Shown here one piece after another: positions 1 to 6,256 of a stretch of 12,736 nt of DNA (position 1 is the first letter of the stretch; the number at the start of each line of letters is the position of its first letter). The DNA comes from Akkermansiaceae bacterium (lineage in GTDB: Bacteria > Verrucomicrobiota > Verrucomicrobiia > Verrucomicrobiales > Akkermansiaceae), in contig WTJZ01000263.1 of the NCBI GenBank assembly GCA_011524615.1, positions 1 to 12,736 of the forward strand, written 5' to 3'. The notes below the pieces were generated by a model that did not search any database, was not told where the DNA came from, and saw only the letters and a list, made by a program, of their open reading frames with translations. The position numbers and the translations under genes were made by a program.

Positions 1-597
1 GTATAATTCTAACTCTGCTGAAAGAGCACGCACTTCTCGTATGATTCGCTTTTTCGTGCGCTTTTTGAGTGTGTAGACGGTATGCAACGGCAGATCCAAG
101 AGCTCTGAAATTTCTGGAGCAGATTTCCCTTCTAGTGAGAGTTTAAACACGCTTAATCCCCCACCTGAGTATCCCTCCTCAATACGCTTACAGGCGAGAT
201 TCATGAGGTAATTTTGCCACTCAGAGATCACCCACCCGTCGATATCATCATTCGTTACCTCTTCGTGGATGTTATGTTCTACCTTATATTTCTCTGAAAG
301 TCGTAGTGCAGTATTTTGCTTCTTGAAGTAGTTTAAAGCGGCATTTCGAACGACGGTCTTGAGCCAAGAACGGAATAAGCCTTTCTCCTTGTTGAAGGTT
401 TTGAGCTTATCAGTAAGCTTCAGATAGATCTGCTGAGCTAGGTCATCAACGTCTGTATTACTCACCCCTATCTCCAGCAATATATAACAGATAAAGCTAT
501 TGTACCGTTTATAGAGTTCTTCCCATGCTCTCTCATCCTTAAGATCCAACGCTCGCTGGATCAAGGTATAGCTAGTATTGTTCTTTTCTTCACTCAT
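1..597 (-). CDS. ECF-type RNA polymerase sigma factor (C-terminus beyond window edge)
   Basis: An open frame reads from the ATG at 597 down to base 1 with no stop, giving 199 codons, so the C-terminus is missing. Seen: an N-terminal sigma region 2 with the acidic motif DVDDLAQQIYLKL (about residues 49-61), then FRSWLKTVVRNAALNYFKK, typical of the region 2.3-2.4 helix that melts and reads the -10 element. After a linker comes a region 4 helix-turn-helix (LEGKSAPEISELLDLPLHTV, about 156-175) followed by a basic helix with KKRTKKR. This order and size are those of extracytoplasmic-function sigma factors, which direct RNA polymerase to a dedicated regulon. No anti-sigma gene is visible, but it could lie to the left. 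The gene diverges from the metal transporter operon with about 300 bp between them. The exact ECF subgroup cannot be assigned by eye. Confidence 0.9.
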   Translation of the reverse strand, partial: MSEEKNNTSYTLIQRALDLKDERAWEELYKRYNSFICYILLEIGVSNTDVDDLAQQIYLKLTDKLKTFNKEKGLFRSWLKTVVRNAALNYFKKQNTALRLSEKYKVEHNIHEEVTNDDIDGWVISEWQNYLMNLACKRIEEGYSGGGLSVFKLSLEGKSAPEISELLDLPLHTVYTLKKRTKKRIIREVRALSAELELY

Positions 598-863
598 AGG
601 CACTTCTTAAGTGACGTCGACATTATTCATTTACGTACAACAGGCGATAGAGATATGCGGGAGGAACATTTCTTTGTGAAGTTTTTTTTACCGGAAAGTA
701 ATTTTTGCATACAGATGTCATCGTTCAGAACTGTACTAGAGATTCTTGCCTATTCCCCCTCTCGTGCATACACATTCTTCTGTCCCTCCCGAGGACACTC
801 TGTACTGCATAGAACCGCCCCTAAACAAAGGTAACAACGCAAATTTCTGCACTTAATCATTGC
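598..863. other. Divergent intergenic region between sigma factor and metal operon
   Basis: This stretch of just under 300 bases must hold the promoters of two divergent units. I see no open frame worth calling and no confident -35/-10 pair for the usual sigma factor. A short dyad (CACTT, 3 nt, AAGTG; 601-613) lies just upstream of the sigma factor ATG at 597 and is too short to interpret. A T-rich run at about 682-689 is the only marked compositional feature. The strong dyad at the transporter end is listed separately. Confidence 0.5.
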
Positions 864-884
864 TATTGAGAACCTTTCTCAATA
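864..884. promoter_or_regulatory. Palindromic operator candidate upstream of metal transporter operon
   Basis: Seen: perfect 9-bp arms TATTGAGAA and TTCTCAATA separated by CCT, ending 14 bp before the ATG at 899. The core fits the loose pattern TGANAA-N3-TTNTCA shared by many Fur-family (Fur, Zur, Mur) sites. Position and symmetry suggest a metal-responsive operator controlling the downstream genes. The binding protein is unknown. Candidates are a Fur/Zur-type regulator encoded elsewhere, or the DtxR-like domain carried by the third gene of the same operon. It could also fold as a short 5'-UTR hairpin. Confidence 0.6.
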
Positions 885-898
885 AAAGACGAAGTAGA

Positions 899-1870
899 AT
901 GAAAAATTTATTACTCGTCCTCGCAGTTGCTGTTGCTGGCCTGCTGACCTCATGCTTCGAGAAGCCTGAGAGTACAGCACTCCCTGAGAACTACACCATT
1001 GTGACCACCTGTACGATGGTCACAGATATGGTGGCAAACATCGCAGGTGACAAGGCACAGGTTGTTGGCCTCATGGCTGAGGGGGTCGACCCTCATCTCT
1101 ATAAGCCTACTCGTGATGATCTCGTCACCCTCTCTAAGGCTGATGTAGTCTTCTACTCCGGCCTCATGCTAGAGGGTAGAATGGCGGACTCCTTCGCTCG
1201 TATGGGACGTCAAGGCATCCCATGTTATGCCGTGACTGAACTGCTCGACCAAGAGTACCTGCTCGAGCCAGACGACTTCGACGGACACTGGGATCCACAC
1301 GTATGGAATGATGTCGCCGCCTGGATCAGTGCGGCCAAAGCGGTGGGTCAATCCCTCGCTGAGATCGACGCTGCCAATGCCACAACCTACCAAGCCAACA
1401 CTGCAGCCTACGTCGCAGAACTCGAGAAACTCGACGCGTATGCGAAGAAGTCGATCGCCACAATCCCAGAGAAGTCACGTGTGCTCATCACGGCACATGA
1501 CGCCTTCAACTACTTCGCTCGCGCCTACGGAATCGAGGTAAAGGCAGCCCAAGGGGTGACTACGGAATCAGAGGCAGCCGTATCAGACATCCAGCAGTTA
1601 GTAGACTTCGTCGTCTCTCGCGACATCAAGGCTCTCTTCGTAGAGAACATTACTTCTGATCGTAACCTCCAGGCCATTCTAGAGGGAGCAAAGGCTAAGG
1701 GACATAAGATCTCGATCGGAGGAGAACTCTTCTCCGACGCAACGGGCCCAGCCAACACCTACGAGGGCACATACATCGGCATGATCGACCATAACATCAC
1801 CCTTATCACGAACAAGCTCGGTGGCACCGCTCCTGCTAAAGGTCTTAACGGAAAGCTCTCTGCACACTAA
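899..1870 (+). CDS. troA: Metal ABC transporter substrate-binding lipoprotein (TroA/ZnuA/YtgA family)
   Basis: This is the periplasmic metal receptor (cluster A-I/C-I fold) that captures Mn, Zn or Fe ions and hands them to the membrane permeases encoded downstream. Seen in the 323-residue product: a signal peptide with lipobox LTSC and lipidated Cys19, then the four expected ligands, His66 (GVDPH), His134 (DPHVW), His200 (ITAHD) and Asp280 (ELFSDA). These line up with His68, His133, His199 and Asp279 of Treponema TroA. No His-rich loop typical of dedicated zinc ZnuA proteins is present, so Mn or Fe is as plausible as Zn. ATG 899 is preferred because it starts directly at the signal peptide. 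An in-frame TTG at 860 would add 13 residues and run through the operator palindrome. The gene is followed by a terminator hairpin before the ATPase gene. Confidence 0.93.
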   Translation: MKNLLLVLAVAVAGLLTSCFEKPESTALPENYTIVTTCTMVTDMVANIAGDKAQVVGLMAEGVDPHLYKPTRDDLVTLSKADVVFYSGLMLEGRMADSFARMGRQGIPCYAVTELLDQEYLLEPDDFDGHWDPHVWNDVAAWISAAKAVGQSLAEIDAANATTYQANTAAYVAELEKLDAYAKKSIATIPEKSRVLITAHDAFNYFARAYGIEVKAAQGVTTESEAAVSDIQQLVDFVVSRDIKALFVENITSDRNLQAILEGAKAKGHKISIGGELFSDATGPANTYEGTYIGMIDHNITLITNKLGGTAPAKGLNGKLSAH

Positions 1871-1901
1871 TTCTTTCAGCCCCCTTTCTTTACCACTCAA
1901 C

Positions 1902-1931
1902 AAAGTTGGCTTCTACTAGAGCCAACTTTTT
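1902..1931 (+). terminator. Intrinsic terminator between binding-protein and ATPase genes
   Basis: Perfect 10-bp arms AAAGTTGGCT and AGCCAACTTT enclose an 8-nt loop, and the 3' arm runs into a T5 tract. It lies 31 bp after the stop of the binding-protein gene and 24 bp before the ATPase start. This suits partial termination that yields more binding protein than membrane transporter, a common arrangement in ABC importer operons (inference). No separate promoter for the ATPase gene is evident. Confidence 0.8.
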
Positions 1932-1955
1932 CGCGTTCATTACTCACTCTACCTT

Positions 1956-2738
1956 ATGTCATCTACTGCTCTAGAAGTTAACCACCTGACCGTTTGTTAT
2001 GAGAAGAAGCCTGCTGTATGGGAGGCTGACATGTCTGTACCGACAGGCTCTATGGCTGGAATCGTAGGTCCAAACGGAGCGGGTAAGTCGACCTTCCTCA
2101 AGGCCGTTCTCGGCATCATCCCGAATGCCTCAGGGAATATCTCATTCTTCGGCCAACCGTATAAGAAGGTGAAGCAACGCGTCGCCTATGTCCCACAGAG
2201 GGAAAGTGTCGACTGGGACTACCCTATTTCCGCTGTAGAGGTCGTCCTCATGGGGCTCTACAAGCAGGTCGGTCTCTTCCGTTGGGTTACTAAAGAGCAC
2301 CGTAAGCAGGCAGAAGAAGCTCTCGACCGCGTCGGCATGCTCCCCTTCGCCTCACGCCAGATCGGTGAACTCTCCGGAGGACAACAACAGCGAGTGTTCC
2401 TCGCCCGTGCACTGGTCCAACAGGCTGACCTCTACATGATGGATGAGCCCTTCGCAGGGATCGACGCTACTACTGAGAAGGTCATCCTAGGGCTTATGCA
2501 GGATCTGAAGTCCGAGGGCGCCACCGTTCTCTGCGTTCACCATGACCTCCCGACTGTCGCAGACTACTTTGACCATCTCACTATGCTCAATCTCAGTGTC
2601 GTCGCCAGCGGTAAGATGAACGACGTCTTCACCAAGGAGCAGCTCATGAAGTGCTATGGTGGTCGTCTCGAACTCCTTACCAAGCTCACCGACTCTCTCG
2701 CTAAGCTCGAAGGACTCAAAGGTAGCCCGACTCACTAG
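1956..2738 (+). CDS. troB: Metal ABC transporter ATP-binding protein (TroB/MntB/YtgB-like)
   Basis: This is the cytoplasmic ATPase that powers the metal importer. All ABC motifs are intact in the 260 residues: Walker A GPNGAGKST (38-46), Q-loop with VPQRESVDWDYP (79-90), signature LSGGQQQR (139-146), Walker B LYMMDEP (159-165), D-loop about 168-170, and the switch His196 in VHHDL. The Q-loop stretch RESVDWDYP is characteristic of the Mn/Zn/Fe chelate-type metal importers rather than of sugar or amino acid importers. The gene follows the terminator hairpin and is 14 bp from the first permease gene. There is no Shine-Dalgarno sequence ahead of the ATG. Confidence 0.95.
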   Translation: MSSTALEVNHLTVCYEKKPAVWEADMSVPTGSMAGIVGPNGAGKSTFLKAVLGIIPNASGNISFFGQPYKKVKQRVAYVPQRESVDWDYPISAVEVVLMGLYKQVGLFRWVTKEHRKQAEEALDRVGMLPFASRQIGELSGGQQQRVFLARALVQQADLYMMDEPFAGIDATTEKVILGLMQDLKSEGATVLCVHHDLPTVADYFDHLTMLNLSVVASGKMNDVFTKEQLMKCYGGRLELLTKLTDSLAKLEGLKGSPTH

Positions 2739-2752
2739 TCTCCGCCGGAACC

Positions 2753-4111
2753 ATGGATATATCGCATCTCACCCAGATCCTCCTCCCCGCGCATAACCTC
2801 AGAGTCATTTACCTCGGGGTATGCTCGCTGGGGATTGCCGCGGGCATGCTTGGTTGCTTCCTCCTCTTTCGTAAGCGTTCTCTCCTGAGTGATACTGTCG
2901 GGCACGCGACGCTCCCAGGAGTAGCTGGGGGCTTCCTCCTCTCGGCTCTTCTCTACCCTGGTGAGGGTAAGAATATCTTCATCCTTATGTTAGGCGCGCT
3001 CGTCTTCGGGTGGCTCTCCGTACAGGTCGTTCAATGGATGATGCGGCATACCCGCCTCCGCCAAGACGCGGCCCTAGCCGTCTCTCTCACTGGGTTCTAT
3101 GCGCTCGGCGTAGTCCTCCTCTCAGTGATCCAAAAGTCGGGACTCCCTGACTCCTCTGGGCTAGAGTATTACCTCTACGGGATGGTCGCCTCTATGGTGC
3201 AGACCGAGGCCTGGATCCTCTGCGGCACCGCAGTCGCCGCGACTCTCCTCACTACTCTCCTCCTCAAGGAACTCAACGCGCTCTGCTTTGATGAGGGATA
3301 CGCTCAGACCCAGGGCCTCCCCCACCGCTGGCTAGATGAGACCCTCATGACACTCTGCCTCATCGTCGCGATCGTGGGCCTCCAGACGGTCGGGCTCCTC
3401 CTCATCATGGCGCTCTTCATCATCCCCCCTGCGACCGCTCGACTCTGGACAAACTCGCTGAAGAAGACGCTCGCCATCTCTGCTCTCGTTGGTGCTCTCG
3501 GTTCTCTCATCGGTGCCCTCGTCAGCTCAGAAGTCGAGCATATGCCCGCAGGTGCAGCCATCATCCTGGCGACGAGTCTCCTCTTCTTCCTCAGCCTCCT
3601 CATCGGTCGTCGCAAGGGACTACTCTCACGTCACCTCGAGTACTATGCGATCGAGAGACGGCTCGCTGAGAACCAATACCTGCGTGCAGTCTTTGACGGG
3701 CTGGAGGCTCAGCAACAAGTACGACTCTTCTGCGGGCTCAAGTTCTCCCGCAAGCTCGCCATGACCGACTTCCTCATCAGAGATACCCTCGCGAAACGGA
3801 ATTGGACAACCACTAAGCAAAGCGCCATTACCCGCTCTCTGTTAAAGCAAGGTCTCCTTACTCTCACAGGTACCGAGAGCGCCGCTCTGACCGACAAGGG
3901 ACTCAACCGCGCGATCGAAACCGCCAAAACTCACCGCCTCACCGAAATGTACCTGCTCGAACATGCCGAAGTCGCACAGAAGAATGTGCACCAGTATGTC
4001 GAGCGCATCGAGGAAATCACCACTCCAGAGATCGCTAATGACCTGCGCGACCTCTTCGAGGAACGCCTCCAGCAGGAACTCATCCCACAAGAACCTCACG
4101 AAGTAAAATGA
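2753..4111 (+). CDS. troC: Metal ABC permease fused to a DtxR/MntR-like repressor domain (YtgCR-like)
   Basis: This 452-residue fusion has two parts. Residues 1-285 are an ABC-3 family permease with about 8-9 hydrophobic segments and the family motifs SDTVGHATLPG (46-56) and LLLIMALFIIPPATARLW (215-232). Residues about 290-452 are soluble and match the DtxR/MntR layout: a first helix YLRAVFDGLE (309-318), a winged-helix region ending in ALTDKG, then HRLTEMYLLEH (394-404) and VHQYVERIEE (412-421). Against B. subtilis MntR, His394, Glu417 and Glu420 fall at the metal ligands His77, Glu99 and Glu102. Glu421 replaces His103, and the N-terminal ligands Asp8 and Glu11 appear as Gln308 and Arg311. 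Family knowledge: Chlamydia YtgCR has this same fusion and its C-terminal part is released as an iron-dependent repressor; long C-terminal tails also occur in Mn permeases of Gram-positives. It overlaps the next gene by ATGA. Confidence 0.92.
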   Translation: MDISHLTQILLPAHNLRVIYLGVCSLGIAAGMLGCFLLFRKRSLLSDTVGHATLPGVAGGFLLSALLYPGEGKNIFILMLGALVFGWLSVQVVQWMMRHTRLRQDAALAVSLTGFYALGVVLLSVIQKSGLPDSSGLEYYLYGMVASMVQTEAWILCGTAVAATLLTTLLLKELNALCFDEGYAQTQGLPHRWLDETLMTLCLIVAIVGLQTVGLLLIMALFIIPPATARLWTNSLKKTLAISALVGALGSLIGALVSSEVEHMPAGAAIILATSLLFFLSLLIGRRKGLLSRHLEYYAIERRLAENQYLRAVFDGLEAQQQVRLFCGLKFSRKLAMTDFLIRDTLAKRNWTTTKQSAITRSLLKQGLLTLTGTESAALTDKGLNRAIETAKTHRLTEMYLLEHAEVAQKNVHQYVERIEEITTPEIANDLRDLFEERLQQELIPQEPHEVK

Positions 4112-5016
4112 CTTGGGAACTACTAGACACTTGGATCGTCGCTACCGCTGCTATGGTAGCAGTTGCCTGCGTACTGCCAGGATGCTTTCTCTACCTCAGT
4201 AGACAGAGCATGATGAGCCATGGGATCGCTCACGCCGTACTGCCCGGTATCGTGATCGGCCACCTCTGCACGGGACAAGTCGAGACCCCAGCGCTCTTCA
4301 TAGGAGCCATCGTCGCAGGTGTGATCTGCGCTCTGCTGACCCGCTTCCTGCAGAACCACAGTGGGGTCGAGGAGGGGGCCGCTCTTGGGATCTCTTTCAC
4401 CTTCCTCTTTGCCGTCGGTCTGGCGATGCAGAGACTCCTCGCAGATGATGTCCACATCGAGCCGAGTCACGTCCTCATGGGGAACCTAGAGACTGCAGTC
4501 TTTAACATTCTCTTCACGGATGACCTCGCCCCCGAGGCCTTTTGGCGTGCTTCTGTAGCCTCTGTCATTAACCTCCTCTTTATCGTCATCTTCTTCAAGG
4601 AACTTACCTTCTCGACCTTTGATCCGAACCACGCCGATACAGTAGAGGCTCGCCCACGTCTCATGTATTATGGACTGATGACGATCAGTGCTCTGACCTG
4701 TGTTGTGGCCTTCGAGGCCGTTGGCAGCATTCTCGTCGTTGCGATGATGATCCTTCCGCCCGCTATTGCCAGCTTCTTCACTAAGCGCCTCAAGCCTCTC
4801 ATCGTCCTCTCCCTCGCATTCGCCCTCCTCTCGACCCTCATCGGGCACCTACTCAGTATCTCTCTCTTTGGCGACATCGCTCAACTCCTCTTCCGTCTCC
4901 CTCGGTCGACTTCCACGAACACCGCCGGAGGCATTACACTCGTTCTCTGTGCCTTCTTAGGGCTCGGTATCCTCTGGAAGAGCATCTCAACTCGACTCCA
5001 GAATCACACCTCTTAA
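4108..5016 (+). CDS. troD: Metal ABC transporter permease (TroD/YtgD-like)
   Basis: This is the second ABC-3 family inner-membrane permease and probably forms the translocation pore as a heterodimer with the preceding permease. The product of 302 residues has the usual 8-9 hydrophobic helices, the N-terminal family motif SHGIAHAVLPGIVIG (about 37-51), and the late motif GSILVVAMMILPPAIASF. It ends just after the last helix with no soluble tail, so only its partner carries the repressor-like domain. Its ATG overlaps the preceding stop (ATGA), which indicates translational coupling. Downstream lies a decayed sulfatase on the opposite strand, so this is the last gene of the operon. No strong terminator is visible after it; a weak 6-bp dyad sits at 5030-5047. 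Confidence 0.94.
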   Translation: MTWELLDTWIVATAAMVAVACVLPGCFLYLSRQSMMSHGIAHAVLPGIVIGHLCTGQVETPALFIGAIVAGVICALLTRFLQNHSGVEEGAALGISFTFLFAVGLAMQRLLADDVHIEPSHVLMGNLETAVFNILFTDDLAPEAFWRASVASVINLLFIVIFFKELTFSTFDPNHADTVEARPRLMYYGLMTISALTCVVAFEAVGSILVVAMMILPPAIASFFTKRLKPLIVLSLAFALLSTLIGHLLSISLFGDIAQLLFRLPRSTSTNTAGGITLVLCAFLGLGILWKSISTRLQNHTS

Positions 5017-5040
5017 GCAGCCTATACTGTACTCATTAGA

Positions 5041-5280
5041 TTGAGTAAGGCTTTGCCAAGCAGAACGCACCGATGAGGCCGGATGCCCGTCCGTAAAGCG
5101 GCGCCCTTCTGCCGCTAGCTTATCAATATTGGGCGTCTTCACCTTCGTCGCGCCATAACACCCCACATCACCGTAACCAAGGTCATCGACAAAGATCACC
5201 ACCACGTTCGGCTGCTCGGCCCCATTCGCCAGAGCTCACGACGCTAGTACTCCTCCTAGATAATGAGTTAACTTATTCAT
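5041..5280 (-). pseudogene. Remnant of a secreted sulfatase (N-terminal part only)
   Basis: Reading from ATG 5280, codons 1-14 resemble a signal peptide start. Codon 15 (5238-5236) is TGA, and the frame then continues without a break into the hallmark sulfatase N-terminus: NVVVIFVDDLGYGDVGCYG, then TPNIDKLAAEGRRFTDGH. The two Asp metal ligands (VDD) are present. At the place of the formylglycine motif C-x-P-S-R the frame reads R-S-A-W-Q (5067-5053), after which family resemblance is lost. A full sulfatase is about 450-550 residues, so more than 80 percent is missing. The left limit is approximate; the open frame runs to 4987, overlapping the permease gene. A nonsense codon, a degraded active site and truncation together indicate a dead gene. 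If functional, it would have desulfated an algal or host glycan in the periplasm. Confidence 0.85.
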
Positions 5281-5416
5281 GCTCTGCTATATACGACGCT
5301 CCTCAGCCCGTCCTCTCCAAAAAACAATACGTATTTCACACAGAATGCGTGCAGACCTCTTTAAGTCTCCATCATAGATTACGTATTCTTGAGTAAGCAC
5401 CACACTTTTCCACATC

Positions 5417-6112
5417 ATGAAACTCCTCTTATCCCTTCTTACCCTCTTTCCTATTCTATTGTCTGCCCAATCCGACGACTCCACTACTCCCACCAGAGTG
5501 ACCTGTATTGGTGACAGCATAACCGCTAGAGGATACCCCGCTCAACTAGAACAAGCCCTCGGGAAGGAGTGGCGAGTCACTAATTGCGGAAAAGGAGGGG
5601 CAAAAATCTTATCAGAATACCCTCTCACCTACACCGACCTAGAAGTGTACCAAAAGGCTCTCACGTCCACTCCCGACTATGTCATCATTATGCTAGGAGT
5701 GAATGATGCTAATCCTAAGTTCTGGAACGACTCCGTTAGACAACAACAACATCCGACAGAATTCAAGCAACGTTACATCGACCTCATTCATTCGATGCAA
5801 GCTCTAGAGTCTAAGCCACAAATTATAGTCGCCATTCCTCTGCCAGTCGTTCCAGAAAACCTGGCACCGGGACGATTACGAATAGAACGAGAAGGAAGGC
5901 AGAACAACTTAAACAAGGATATCATCCCTCTTATTAAGCAAATCGCAGAGCAGGAAGAGGTAACACTCATCGATATGCAATCGCTCATGGAGCCCTTAGC
6001 CGCAGCACATACTCCCGATGGCGTACATTACACCAAAGAAGGCTCAAAACTCTTCACCACCTTCTTCAAAGAGGCTATTCTCAAGCTGGAAGCTCAAAAA
6101 GACGCAGAATGA
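5417..6112 (+). CDS. Secreted SGNH/GDSL-family hydrolase (esterase)
   Basis: The 231-residue product starts with a signal peptide (residues 1 to about 18, hydrophobic core LLSLLTLFPILLS). It carries the SGNH blocks: block I GDSIT with nucleophile Ser34, block II around GKGGAKI (58-64), block III LGVNDANP with Asn96, and block V DGVHYTKEG with Asp201 and His204. Family members are extracytoplasmic esterases, often deacetylating sialic acid, xylan or other glycans; the substrate cannot be read from the sequence. It diverges from the sulfatase remnant, which fits a former glycan-processing locus (inference). No Shine-Dalgarno sequence precedes the ATG at 5417. It appears to be monocistronic, with 144 bp to the next gene. 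Confidence 0.88.
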   Translation: MKLLLSLLTLFPILLSAQSDDSTTPTRVTCIGDSITARGYPAQLEQALGKEWRVTNCGKGGAKILSEYPLTYTDLEVYQKALTSTPDYVIIMLGVNDANPKFWNDSVRQQQHPTEFKQRYIDLIHSMQALESKPQIIVAIPLPVVPENLAPGRLRIEREGRQNNLNKDIIPLIKQIAEQEEVTLIDMQSLMEPLAAAHTPDGVHYTKEGSKLFTTFFKEAILKLEAQKDAE

Positions 6113-6185
6113 CCAACTCCTATCGACACTTCTGTGTTCACACTTACTCAGGTTGAGAAGCCCGAGATGAAAAAATTTTACGCTA

Positions 6186-6199
6186 AAAAAATATTTTTT
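6186..6199. repeat. AT-only palindrome upstream of PEP-CTERM gene
   Basis: A perfect 14-bp palindrome of A6-TA-T6 lies in an AT-rich stretch about 60 bp before the PEP-CTERM gene. Such sequence can act as an UP-like or bent-DNA element ahead of a promoter, or as a weak terminator for the SGNH gene. The sequence alone does not decide between them. Confidence 0.3.
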
Positions 6200-6233
6200 G
6201 TATAAGAGTCGAAGCTGGAGGCAAATAGTTAAG

Positions 6234-6250
6234 GTGTAGAATTCCTACAC
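6234..6250. promoter_or_regulatory. Dyad immediately upstream of PEP-CTERM gene
   Basis: Arms GTGTAG and CTACAC are separated by AATTC, ending 6 bp before the ATG at 6257. It could be an operator, or a 5'-UTR hairpin controlling access to the start codon, since there is no Shine-Dalgarno sequence near the start. A GGAG lies at about 6217 but is too far away. Confidence 0.35.
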
Positions 6251-6256
6251 AATAAT

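Noticed and set aside
860..898. TTG start giving a 336-residue binding protein
   Set aside because: It adds 13 basic/hydrophobic residues before a complete lipoprotein signal peptide and would place the operator-like palindrome inside the coding region. ATG 899 is the natural start.
3489..3764. Serine-rich plus-strand frame inside the permease gene
   Set aside because: It is a frame shadow of the CTC- and TCC-rich permease coding sequence. Its low-complexity Ser pattern arises from the codon usage.
5030..5047. TACTCA-N6-TGAGTA hairpin after the last permease gene
   Set aside because: It has only 6 AT-rich base pairs and no T-tract, and it overlaps the sulfatase remnant, so it is too weak to call as a terminator.
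5287..5520. 77-codon minus-strand frame upstream of the SGNH gene
   Set aside because: It covers the signal peptide and catalytic block I of the SGNH hydrolase in antisense and shows no sulfatase or other family resemblance.
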